From an uncultured Fibrobacter sp. (GTDB lineage Bacteria > Fibrobacterota > Fibrobacteria > Fibrobacterales > Fibrobacteraceae), in NCBI RefSeq assembly GCF_947305105.1, contig NZ_CAMZCS010000003.1, forward strand, positions 1-64,000: 64,000 nucleotides of DNA. The letters run 5' to 3'. Both the position numbers and the translations under genes were made by a program. Of the stretch, positions 29,316 through 36,905 are shown one piece after another. Numbering within the stretch: the first letter of the stretch is position 1; each line of letters begins with the position of its first letter. The notes beneath the pieces were generated by a model. The model saw only the letters and a list, made by a program, of their open reading frames with translations, was not told the DNA's origin and did not search any database.

Positions 29316-29711
29316 ATGGCAAAAACAACTGCTACCAAAGCTACAACAAAGAAAGCTGCTGCAAAACCTGCTGCCGCTCCGAAGGCTGCCCCCAAGGCCG
29401 CCCCGGCTAAGAAGGCTGCTGCCAAGCCCGCTGCAAAGGCTGCCGCCCCCAAGGCTGCAAAGGCTGCCGCTACAAGCGCTGCTCCCAAGAAGGTCACCGT
29501 TGAGTTCATCGCGGATTGCCCGCTTGCAAGCACCGTGTCCATCGCTGGCACCTTCAACAACTGGGCTGTCGATGTCGACATGCTCAAGAAGGACAAGAAG
29601 TCCGGCCTCTGGACAACGAAGATTGCCCTCGTTCCTGGCGACTACGAATACAAGTTCGTATGCGACGGCAAGAACTGGGATGCCGGCGACAACAAGATCA
29701 AGCACGTCTAA
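29316..29711 (+). CDS. Histone-H1-like Ala/Lys tail fused to a glycogen-binding (CBM48/AMPK1) domain
   Basis: 131 residues. The first 60 are almost only Ala, Lys and Pro in KAAPKAAPAKKAAAKPAAK-type repeats, like bacterial H1-type DNA-binding tails. Residues 62-131 form an AMPK1_CBM/isoamylase-N-like beta-sandwich: VTVEFIADCPLASTVSIAGT, FNNWAVDVDML, WTTKIALVPGDYEYKFVCDG, NWDAGDNKIKHV. AAGGAG precedes the ATG. Each half is well recognised; the combination is unusual. It may tether a protein to glycogen or to nucleic acid, but no function is proven. Confidence 0.75.
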   Translation: MAKTTATKATTKKAAAKPAAAPKAAPKAAPAKKAAAKPAAKAAAPKAAKAAATSAAPKKVTVEFIADCPLASTVSIAGTFNNWAVDVDMLKKDKKSGLWTTKIALVPGDYEYKFVCDGKNWDAGDNKIKHV

Positions 29712-29849
29712 TTTTAGACGAAAGAACGCCGCTTCGCGGCTACAGACGAAAGAGGTTTCGGAATACCGGGACCTTTTTTGTTTTACAATAATTGAAAAAA
29801 AAGCCTGTAGCAGGAAAGCTGGTTAATTTAACAAATAGTGTAAAGTGGC

Positions 29850-29968
29850 ACGAGAATGGAGGCGTCGGCCACAACCTGTCAAGGCGAATGCCGCGGTCAT
29901 ACTTGTATGACCATGGCTGAGCCGTAAGGTTGGCGCTTGCGCCAGGATGGGGAGTGTGTTGCAAAAAA
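29850..29968. repeat. Partial relative of the dispersed repeat, with hairpins
   Basis: The left edge GAGAATGGAGGCGTCGGCCA matches the edge of the elements at 880 and 26109. The interior differs: GGTCATAC TT GTATGACC is a perfect hairpin, enclosed by AACCT..AGGTT. It lies just before lysA in a 275-base gap. Confidence 0.5.
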
Positions 29969-29986
29969 AAAACTAAATTTCCGCCC

Positions 29987-31249
29987 ATGGCAAATTATTC
30001 TATTCCCCAAGAAGTTTTTGTGAAGGCTGCCGAACAGTACGGCACCCCCCTCTGGATTTATGACCGCGCCACTATCGAAAAGTGTGTGAAGGATGTCCAG
30101 GTTTTTGACACCGTGCGTTTTGCCCAGAAGGCATGCCCGAACCTTTCCGTGGTTTCGCTCATCCGTAAGCTCGGCTGCGTTGTCGATGCCGTCTCTGCTG
30201 GCGAAATCGTGCGCGCTCTCAAGGCGGGTTTCAAGGGTGGAGTCCAAAAGGGCAAGGCTCCTGAAATTGTCTACACCGCAGACATCTTTGACAAGGACGC
30301 TCTTGAACTTGTGAAGGAACACAACATCGCGGTGAACGTCGGTTCGCCCGACATGATCCAGCAGCTCGCTGATTTCGGCGTGAAGTCCGAACTCACCATC
30401 CGCGTGAACCCGGGCTTTGGCCACGGCCATTCCCGCAAGACCAACACCGGTGGCGACCTCAGCAAGCACGGCATCTGGCATGAACAGATTAAGGACTGCA
30501 TCAAGCTTGCGCAGGCAAACGGCATGTGGATTACCGGCCTGCATATGCATATCGGTTCCGGCACCGACTTCGAACACCTTGCTCAGGTGTGCGATGCCAT
30601 GGTTGACGCAAGCCGTCGCCTGGGTTCTCACCTCCGCACCATCAGTGCAGGGGGCGGCCTCCCGATTCCTTACCACGAAGAAGAAAAGGGCAACCGCATC
30701 GACGTGAAGGCCTACTACGATTTGTGGGACAAGGCCCGCAAGAACATCCAGCAGAGCATCGGCCACGATGTTCACCTGGAAGTAGAACCGGGGCGCTACC
30801 TGGTGGCCGAGAGCGGCTACCTGATGGCCGAAATCCGCGCCGTCAAAAAGCAGGGCGATAACCTGTTCTATCTGGTGGATGCCGGCTTTACCGACCTCGT
30901 GCGCCCGAGTTTCTACGGCAGTTATCACGGCATTTCCATCATCGCCCGCGACGGTCGTGAATTGAACGAAACAGTTGACGCCGTTGTGGCAGGCCCGCTC
31001 TGCGAATCCGGTGACGTGTTCACTCAGGAAGAAGGCGGATTCGTCGTGACCCGCAAACTCCCGAAGGCCAAGGTCGGCGACTTGCTGATTCTCCATGATG
31101 CCGGCGCCTACGGTGCCGCCATGAGCAGCAACTACAACAGCCGCCGCTACGCCGCCGAGACCATGTACACGAACGGCGAACTGAAGGTCATCCGCGAAAG
31201 GCAGACGTTTGAGCAGTTGCTCCAGAACGACCGCATCATCGACCTATAA
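29987..31249 (+). CDS. lysA: Diaminopimelate decarboxylase
   Basis: 420 residues from ATG 29987. It removes CO2 from meso-diaminopimelate to give lysine, using PLP. Seen: RFAQKACPNLSVVSLIRKLG (PLP Lys region, slightly divergent from the usual YAxKAN), VDAVSAGEI, LHMHIGSGTDFEHL, EPGRYLVAESGYL for the phosphate, and GPLCESGDVF, the specificity and catalytic Cys region. Arginine or diamine decarboxylases of the same fold are longer or lack CESGD. No close partner genes. Confidence 0.93.
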   Translation: MANYSIPQEVFVKAAEQYGTPLWIYDRATIEKCVKDVQVFDTVRFAQKACPNLSVVSLIRKLGCVVDAVSAGEIVRALKAGFKGGVQKGKAPEIVYTADIFDKDALELVKEHNIAVNVGSPDMIQQLADFGVKSELTIRVNPGFGHGHSRKTNTGGDLSKHGIWHEQIKDCIKLAQANGMWITGLHMHIGSGTDFEHLAQVCDAMVDASRRLGSHLRTISAGGGLPIPYHEEEKGNRIDVKAYYDLWDKARKNIQQSIGHDVHLEVEPGRYLVAESGYLMAEIRAVKKQGDNLFYLVDAGFTDLVRPSFYGSYHGISIIARDGRELNETVDAVVAGPLCESGDVFTQEEGGFVVTRKLPKAKVGDLLILHDAGAYGAAMSSNYNSRRYAAETMYTNGELKVIRERQTFEQLLQNDRIIDL

Positions 31250-31322
31250 GTTTCCAGACCGATGAGATAAGATTTATAAACTTCGCATAACTGAGTTTAG
31301 AATCAACATGTTTTATAAAACG

Positions 31323-31346
31323 GCCTATGGAAATATATCCATAGGC
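31323..31346. terminator. Hairpin between lysA and the Rpn gene
   Basis: Perfect 9-base arms GCCTATGGA and TCCATAGGC followed by TTTTGAATTTATTGT. Similar in stem and flank to the hairpin at 26959, so possibly the same terminator type serving the convergent genes. Confidence 0.5.
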
Positions 31347-31370
31347 TTTTGAATTTATTGTGTGAAATTT

Positions 31371-32405
31371 TTACGGGTTCTTGTTCAATGCTTCGAGCTT
31401 TGCCTGGAACTCGGCGACTTTATCTGCAGGAAGTCCCATTTCTTGAAGGACTGCGATGGAATCGGCACGCTCCTGTTCCTTTCCTTCAGCAAATCCTGTG
31501 GCGAGCCCCTCGTTTTTCCCTTCGGCGAATCCCTCGGTCTTGCCCTCGGCGAATCCTTCGGTTTTTCCTTCAGCGAATCCTTCGCATTTACCCTCGGCGA
31601 ATCCTAGTTCACGGCCTTCCGCTAGGCCTTCTTCGTGTTCAGCCATCAGATCAGTCATGTTCTTTACCTCGAGGTTGAAGAGTTCCTCTTCAAAATTAAT
31701 CAATTTTACCGAATTGAGCAACCTTTGAAAAGTCTCGTTTTTCAAAATGTTTTCGGGGGCTCTTTCCTCCTTGACGATTGCTTTGATGGCGCGAAGCCAC
31801 TGGGCTGCTGCGGAATTGTCGCTTTTGGTGGAACCTCTGTTCTCAAGTTCAAAGAACTTGTCAATTTCCACGAAAATCTTCTGGATTTTGGGGAAGAACT
31901 TTTTCCCGTGGCACATCTCGTCGACGCGGTGGATGTATGTGGAGGGTTCCTCCGGGAACATCTCGAAGTCGAGCAGGCCGAGGAAGTAGATGCGGGGCAG
32001 CTCGTATTTTTCGCTGGTATGGACCTGGTTCTCGATGACGCGCGAGATGTAATATTCTACGCGGTCCTTGAAGAACCTGTCGCTCTTCTGCTGGACTTCG
32101 ACGAGGACTTTCTCTCCAGCGTTGGTCGTGCCGATGATATCCAGGATGCAATTTTTCTTGTTGAAGATTCCCGGGAATTCCTGCATTTCGAGCGTGATGT
32201 CCTTGATGGCTTCGCCGCCCTGCAAGTCAAGCATCGCGTTCACGAGCGAGATGAGGAGCGAGTGGGACTTTTCTTCCGCAAAGACCACTTTGAAAATGCC
32301 GTCGCTCAGGATGTAGGCGTATTGGTAGAGTTCACGGTACTTGAGAAGGTTGTTTTTGTCGATGGATATGGCCTCGAGCAAGGCACGGTATTGGGTACGG
32401 TTCAT
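31371..32405 (-). CDS. Rpn-type PD-(D/E)XK nuclease / putative transposase
   Basis: 344 residues from ATG 32405. The N-terminal 240 residues follow the Rpn (recombination-promoting nuclease, PF12784-like) pattern: DGIFKVVFAEEKS, the catalytic stretch CILDIIGTTNAGEKVLVEVQ, and DRVEYYISRVI. The C-terminus contains consecutive EGFAEGK-type repeats (about seven units) before a short ADKVAEFQAKLEAL helix; such repeats are usual in this family and vary in number. Rpn proteins nick DNA and can promote RecA-independent recombination. No terminal inverted repeats were seen, so it does not look like a standard insertion sequence. Confidence 0.85.
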   Translation of the reverse strand: MNRTQYRALLEAISIDKNNLLKYRELYQYAYILSDGIFKVVFAEEKSHSLLISLVNAMLDLQGGEAIKDITLEMQEFPGIFNKKNCILDIIGTTNAGEKVLVEVQQKSDRFFKDRVEYYISRVIENQVHTSEKYELPRIYFLGLLDFEMFPEEPSTYIHRVDEMCHGKKFFPKIQKIFVEIDKFFELENRGSTKSDNSAAAQWLRAIKAIVKEERAPENILKNETFQRLLNSVKLINFEEELFNLEVKNMTDLMAEHEEGLAEGRELGFAEGKCEGFAEGKTEGFAEGKTEGFAEGKNEGLATGFAEGKEQERADSIAVLQEMGLPADKVAEFQAKLEALNKNP

Positions 32406-32478
32406 ACGTATCTCCGTTTGGAAATGTTTGTAGGTTGTAGTTTGCAAACGGAAACCGGAAGAAGACAGACTGTATAGT

Positions 32479-32578
32479 GTAGAGCACTTGCGGTCGCCCA
32501 TGCGGCAATCGCTTGCAAACCTTTGATATGACAAGGTTTAACGTCCGTCTTTTTTTAGTTCGACAGACGGTGCTCTAC
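32479..32578. ncRNA. Candidate structured RNA or leader with four helices
   Basis: The ends GTAGAGCAC (32479-32487) and GTGCTCTAC (32570-32578) pair over 9 bases. Inside lie three further helices: GCG/CGC plus GCC/GGC (32490-32512), AAACCTT/AAGGTTT (32517-32539, 9-base loop) and CCGTCT/AGACGG (32545-32570). This makes a compact junction. It may be read on either strand; on the minus strand it would be in the leader of the Rpn gene. No known RNA class was recognised. Confidence 0.4.
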
Positions 32579-32590
32579 GTTGATCACAAT

Positions 32591-32685
32591 GGGGCCTTTC
32601 CCCCCACAGGGGACCTGTTCCCGAATTGCAGACTCGTCTAGCCATGCAAAGGGGGGACTGCGTCAAGCAGATAGTTCAACGGCCC
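32591..32685. ncRNA. Second structured module before prs
   Basis: GGGCC (32592-32596) can pair with GGCCC (32681-32685), and CCCCCC (32600-32605) with GGGGGG (32651-32656). Between them are a small hairpin ACAGG/CCTGT (32606-32618), TTGCA/TGCAA (32626-32649) and CTGC/GCAG (32658-32670). Together with 32479-32578 it fills most of the 509-base gap before prs. Whether both are one RNA is unknown. Confidence 0.35.
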
Positions 32686-32841
32686 GCCCGAATCGAATAC
32701 ACTGTCAGCGGGATGAATGCTTCTCGATAAGAAAATATAAGCAATGGGCCTTGAAAAAGCAAGTGATGACACCCTTGTCTCCATTTGATGTGTGAAAATC
32801 CAGGAAAATTAAGCAATAGTCTTTTAGCAGGCTTTTATAAG

Positions 32842-32870
32842 TTGAAACTGGCGTGGATTCTATCTATATT
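32842..32870 (+). promoter_or_regulatory. Promoter of prs
   Basis: TTGAAA (32842-32847), a 17-base spacer and TATATT (32865-32870), 44 bases before the start codon. A small AACCTAAAGGTT palindrome follows at the expected mRNA start. Confidence 0.65.
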
Positions 32871-32914
32871 TGAGCCAAACCTAAAGGTTCAACCCTCAAT
32901 TTCAAGGCACAAAA

Positions 32915-34081
32915 ATGTCAGATCGTTTTATCGTGACCGGCAACTTCACCGATGACCCGTTCGCCATCGACATGGCCCAGTACATTGGTCTCCGTGAAGA
33001 CATCTCCGACGTGGTCTCCCTGAAGACCTTTGCTAACTCCGAATTCTGCCCCCGCTACGGGCTGGACGTGGACGATATGGAACATATCGGCCGCCGCCTC
33101 GAAGGCAAGATCGTCCTGATTTGCTCGGTCTCGAACCACGAACGCAGCCGTAACGACTACGCTATGCGTAACTGCATTTTGGCCCGCGCCGCCAAGGACA
33201 ACGGTGCCGAGCAGGTGGTGCTCGTTGAACCTGACCTGTTCTACAGCGCCCAGGACCGCGGCCCGCACCGCATTGGTCCCCTCGAGAAGGATCGCCCGGA
33301 CATCGACTTGAAGAAGTTCGACGGCCAGGCCTTCACGAGCCTCCTTTACGCCCAGTTGCTCAAGACCTCCGGCGTCGATGCCGTGGTGACGGTCCACAAC
33401 CACAGCGTCAAGGTGCAGAACCTCTTCAGCGAAATTTTCGAAGGCAACTTCCACAACCTTATCCCGACGGACGCCTACGCCCACTACATCAAGAACAGCA
33501 ACTTCGTGCAGACGGGCAAGGACGGCAACAACCTCGTGATTGTCTCCCCGGACAAGGGCGCCCGCCCGTTCATGAACGCCGTGTTCGACGCCCTGCAGCT
33601 CCCCGAGTGCAAGCGCGTGGTGATGGACAAGGTCCGTACCGGTGAACGTGAAATCAGCATGACCTTCAACCCGGAACTCTCCGACATCAGCATCGAAGAA
33701 ATCCAGGGCAAAGACGTTATCGTGTTCGACGACATGGTGCGTACGGGTACGACGATTGTGCAGTGTTGCGAACACATCAAGAAGGGCAACCCGAACCGCG
33801 TTTGCTTCGGCGTGACGCACTTCCACACAAGCCCCGAGGCCCGCGAAAAGCTCAACAGCCCCGCCATTGACGAAATTCTCACGACATCCACCCTCCCGGA
33901 CATCATGAACCGCGACTGCCAGGGCCGCCTGCGCAAGAAGCTCACCGTGATGAAACTCGGCAAGTGGATTGCTCGCCACGTGATGCAGATGTATGGTCTC
34001 GACGACGGACGTTTCGAGAAGGACTTCTACAAGATCGATATGTCCTCCAAGAACCCGCGTTGGCCGCCGGTCTTTTTTTAA
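32915..34081 (+). CDS. prs: Ribose-phosphate pyrophosphokinase family protein
   Basis: 388 residues, about 70 longer than the classical enzyme. It should make PRPP from ribose-5-phosphate and ATP. Seen: TFANSEFCPRYGLDVDD and RSRNDYAMRNCILARAAKDN (ATP-binding flexible-loop side), VDAVVTVHNHSVKVQNLF, IVSPDKGARPFM and the PRPP loop VIVFDDMVRTGTTI. The C-terminus extends by some 50 residues rich in basic and aromatic positions. It has its own promoter; the next gene starts 11 bases after its stop. Prs function is likely; the long form could have altered control. Confidence 0.85.
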   Translation: MSDRFIVTGNFTDDPFAIDMAQYIGLREDISDVVSLKTFANSEFCPRYGLDVDDMEHIGRRLEGKIVLICSVSNHERSRNDYAMRNCILARAAKDNGAEQVVLVEPDLFYSAQDRGPHRIGPLEKDRPDIDLKKFDGQAFTSLLYAQLLKTSGVDAVVTVHNHSVKVQNLFSEIFEGNFHNLIPTDAYAHYIKNSNFVQTGKDGNNLVIVSPDKGARPFMNAVFDALQLPECKRVVMDKVRTGEREISMTFNPELSDISIEEIQGKDVIVFDDMVRTGTTIVQCCEHIKKGNPNRVCFGVTHFHTSPEAREKLNSPAIDEILTTSTLPDIMNRDCQGRLRKKLTVMKLGKWIARHVMQMYGLDDGRFEKDFYKIDMSSKNPRWPPVFF

Positions 34082-34092
34082 GGAGAAATAGT

Positions 34093-34566
34093 ATGCGTAA
34101 GAAGGAGATACTATCAATTGCTGCCGCAATGGCCCTGTTGGCTCTTGTCGGTTGTTCCGCTGATTCAAGTACGTCTGTGCCTGAACCCGTGAAAAAAGAT
34201 GTACATGCTTTGCCTGATGGGGATTCGGAAGAGGATTCCGGGAATGGCAATAGCTCAACGCCTGCCACCAATCCATCTGCGGGTGGCAAAGTCTCTTGTG
34301 AATGGACGATGGATTTGTCGGGGCTTTCTGAAAGTATGTCCAGCAAAACCTGTTATGAGGTTGATGTTGCCTATGCGGATTCTGTGATGCGGTACTGCAA
34401 TGCGGATGCGGGATTCGGTGAAACAGTCTCAACTGGTACCGGTTGCTCCGCTGGTGCGACTAAAGTTTGCAATACAACTTTAGGTGGCGCAGCGGTGAAA
34501 GTTCATTTTTATGGAAGCATTTACCAGACGAGCACTTGTGACGAACTAGTCATGGGTGACGACTAG
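34093..34566 (+). CDS. Small lipoprotein, unknown
   Basis: 157 residues from ATG 34093 behind AGGAGAAATAGT. The lipobox LALVGC is followed by a Ser/Asp/Gly-rich linker and a domain of about 90 residues with six or seven Cys (VSCEWTMD, KTCYEVD, MRYCNADAG, GTGCSAGATKVCNT, TSTCDELV). The Cys pairing suggests an exported disulfide-bonded fold. Family not recognised. Probably transcribed with prs and ended by the hairpin downstream. Confidence 0.6.
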   Translation: MRKKEILSIAAAMALLALVGCSADSSTSVPEPVKKDVHALPDGDSEEDSGNGNSSTPATNPSAGGKVSCEWTMDLSGLSESMSSKTCYEVDVAYADSVMRYCNADAGFGETVSTGTGCSAGATKVCNTTLGGAAVKVHFYGSIYQTSTCDELVMGDD

Positions 34567-34592
34567 AAATTAGACTCACTAAAAATTTTGAA

Positions 34593-34619
34593 GGCTCCTC
34601 TTCGGGGGAGTCTTTTTTG
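34593..34619 (+). terminator. Terminator after the lipoprotein gene
   Basis: Eight-base stem (GGCTCCTC with GGGGAGTC, two G-T pairs) capped by a TTCG loop and followed by TTTTTT. Confidence 0.8.
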
Positions 34620-34749
34620 TATGGCAAGAAATCTGCATGGAACCTAAAAATATGGAATAATTATCAAATTTGATTTGCCCCGGTGCGTATAAAAACATAT
34701 CTTATACAACGTAAGAGCCAAATGGATTTTTCGGAAAAAAGGATAGAGG

Positions 34750-36837
34750 ATGGAAAACCCCGGTGCACGTGATGTGCTCACGAAAAACGTGAAGAAAGAC
34801 AGAGTCATGGAGGCTCTTGCCTCCGAGTACGAATGTATAAACTACGTCGTGGTGGGCAACGTGCTGAGGGAACCTTCCATACGTTACCGCATCAGCAAAA
34901 AGCTGGGCGAGTGCATTCCGGGTTGGCTCCGCGAGATGGGCATATACGAAAGGTTCGATCTCATCAAGAACACTATTGTCGTAAACCAGGAACGGGAGGC
35001 GTTCGCCTACAAGACCAAGCGCGAAGTCATCTTGGAAAACCTCAGGAACGCCCCGGTATATTTTGTGAACTTCCGGGCGAATGTGCTTGATAAAATCCAT
35101 TATTACCAGGTGAAGTTCATTGCCGACAAAAATTCCGTCGGCAAGTTGGTCGGTTATATTGCCGTTCTCCGCTGCATCGACGACGAGGCCATTGCCGAGC
35201 GCAAGACGCAAGACTTGCAGCATGTGGTGAGCGCGATGACGGAAGACTACGACACGATTATCCGTTACAATTTCCGCACGAACGTGGGCGAGATTTTCCG
35301 TGCCGGGCGGCTCGTGGGGGCCACGCGGGAAGAATGGAGAAATGCCGGTGCGTTTGGAACTTTGATGAAATTGTATGCGAGCAGGGTCGTGCTCCCCGTG
35401 GACCGGGAAAATTTCTTGCGGCAAGTCCAGCAAGACCGGTTGTTGCCTGCTATCCAGAGCGGGAAACCTTGCACCGTGACTGCGCGGTACGGGAGCCCGG
35501 CAAACCCGAATTGGCTGGGTATGAGAATTGTCCGCCCTGGCGGGACTGCCGATATGAATTGTGCGCTTGTCGGCATCAGGGACATTTCGAGCGAAATTAC
35601 AGAAGAACAGCAGCGCAAGGCTGAACTCGAAATGCAGAACAAGGCTCTCCAGGCAGCCAGGGATGCGGCACAGGCAGCAAGCAAGTCGAAGTCGACGTTC
35701 CTGTTCAACATGAGCCACGATATCCGTACACCGATGAACGCCGTACTTGGCTTTGCCGACAAAATCGAGAAGTACAGTGATAACGCCGAACTTGTCCGGG
35801 AGGCCGTTGCCAAGCTGAAAAATTCCGGGACGGTGCTCCTCAATATCATCAACGAGGTCCTTGAATTGTCGAGGATTGAATCGGGGAAGATAGACATTGA
35901 TCCGGTGCCTTGCGACGTGCGGTCGGGAATTTCCCAGCTCGAAGACGTCGTGCGCCCCTTGATAGAGAAAAAGTTCCTCGCTTACTCGGTGCAGGTCAAT
36001 GTCCGGGACTACCTGGTGCGCATGGATGTCGCCCGCGTGAACAAGGTGGTGTTCAACATTCTCTCGAATGCCATCAAGTACACGCCCGCCGGAGGAAATA
36101 TCTGGTACAGGCTAGATCAGATTGGCAGTTTGCCCGATGGTCGCGTTCTGTACAAGTGGTCTATCCGCGATAACGGTATCGGTATGGATGCGGACTTTGT
36201 CGAGCATGCGTTCGAGCGGTTCAGCCGCGAGCACAGTTCTACAGTCAGCGGCATCGAAGGGACTGGCCTCGGCCTTGCCGTGTGCCACGAACTGGTCGAG
36301 AAGATGGGCGGTGCCATCAATATCAACAGCGAGAAGGGCAAGGGGACAGTGGTCGCTTTCAGTTTGCCCGTCGAGAGGTGTACCGAAGCCGACTTCCCGA
36401 AACCAGAAGAGGAAGAAGTCAAGGAAGATGCGGTTGCGCTTGACGGCAAGAAGGTCTTGCTTGTCGACGACAACGAGATGAACCGCGAAATTGCCATGGA
36501 TATGTTGACCGATAACGGCGTAATCGTCGAAATGGCCGATAACGGCTTCAAGGCGGTCGAGATGATTGCCGCGTCCAAACCGGGGGACTTTGACCTTATC
36601 TTGATGGATATCCAGATGCCCGTGATGGATGGCTACGAGGCCACACGCCGTATCCGAGCGTTGCCGAACAAAAAACTGGCCAATATTCCCATTATCGCGA
36701 TGACGGCGAACGCCTTTGACGAAGATCGCAAAGCTTCGAGGGCTGCTGGAATGAACGCCCACCTGGCAAAGCCTGTCGGTGCGGATGTGCTTTGCCGGAC
36801 TTTGTCGGAATTCATTGGTGTTCGGTCGCCCGGATAA
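34750..36837 (+). CDS. Hybrid sensor histidine kinase/response regulator
   Basis: 695 residues. No membrane segment is visible, so it is likely cytoplasmic. Residues 1-160 and 160-290 look PAS-like (second module SAMTEDYDTIIRYNFRTNV..VLPVDRENFL..LVGIRDISSEI), then a coiled coil, the HisKA box FNMSHDIRTPMNAVLGFA (His near 322), the ATPase with NILSNAIKYTPAGG, RDNGIGMD, and GTGLGLAVCHELVEKMGG, and a C-terminal receiver (VLLVDDNEMNREIAMDML, phospho-acceptor in LILMDIQMPVMDGYEATRRI near 620). No DNA-binding output is present, so a downstream Hpt or regulator elsewhere is expected. Confidence 0.92.
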   Translation: MENPGARDVLTKNVKKDRVMEALASEYECINYVVVGNVLREPSIRYRISKKLGECIPGWLREMGIYERFDLIKNTIVVNQEREAFAYKTKREVILENLRNAPVYFVNFRANVLDKIHYYQVKFIADKNSVGKLVGYIAVLRCIDDEAIAERKTQDLQHVVSAMTEDYDTIIRYNFRTNVGEIFRAGRLVGATREEWRNAGAFGTLMKLYASRVVLPVDRENFLRQVQQDRLLPAIQSGKPCTVTARYGSPANPNWLGMRIVRPGGTADMNCALVGIRDISSEITEEQQRKAELEMQNKALQAARDAAQAASKSKSTFLFNMSHDIRTPMNAVLGFADKIEKYSDNAELVREAVAKLKNSGTVLLNIINEVLELSRIESGKIDIDPVPCDVRSGISQLEDVVRPLIEKKFLAYSVQVNVRDYLVRMDVARVNKVVFNILSNAIKYTPAGGNIWYRLDQIGSLPDGRVLYKWSIRDNGIGMDADFVEHAFERFSREHSSTVSGIEGTGLGLAVCHELVEKMGGAININSEKGKGTVVAFSLPVERCTEADFPKPEEEEVKEDAVALDGKKVLLVDDNEMNREIAMDMLTDNGVIVEMADNGFKAVEMIAASKPGDFDLILMDIQMPVMDGYEATRRIRALPNKKLANIPIIAMTANAFDEDRKASRAAGMNAHLAKPVGADVLCRTLSEFIGVRSPG

Positions 36838-36890
36838 TGATATTTATCGTTTTTATTACGATTTTTTCATGCCTTTGAATAAAAGTTATG

Positions 36891-36896
36891 TATATT
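36891..36896 (+). promoter_or_regulatory. -10 box of nhaA
   Basis: TATATT nine bases before the start codon at 36906, implying a very short leader. No good -35 hexamer at the right distance. Confidence 0.4.
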
Positions 36897-36905
36897 GGTT
36901 AGCGT

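Noticed and set aside
28610-29596. A 328-aa protein fusing an Ala-rich N-terminus to ribulose-phosphate epimerase
   Set aside because: The N-terminal 113 codons are the antisense of the H1-like/CBM48 gene; the epimerase begins at 29257.
31371-32405. Complete insertion sequence
   Set aside because: The Rpn-type gene is present but no terminal inverted repeats or target duplications were found around it.
32591-32760. 6S RNA or tmRNA
   Set aside because: Pairing is strong, but neither the tmRNA ends with a T-arm and resume codons nor the single long bulged stem of 6S RNA can be drawn.
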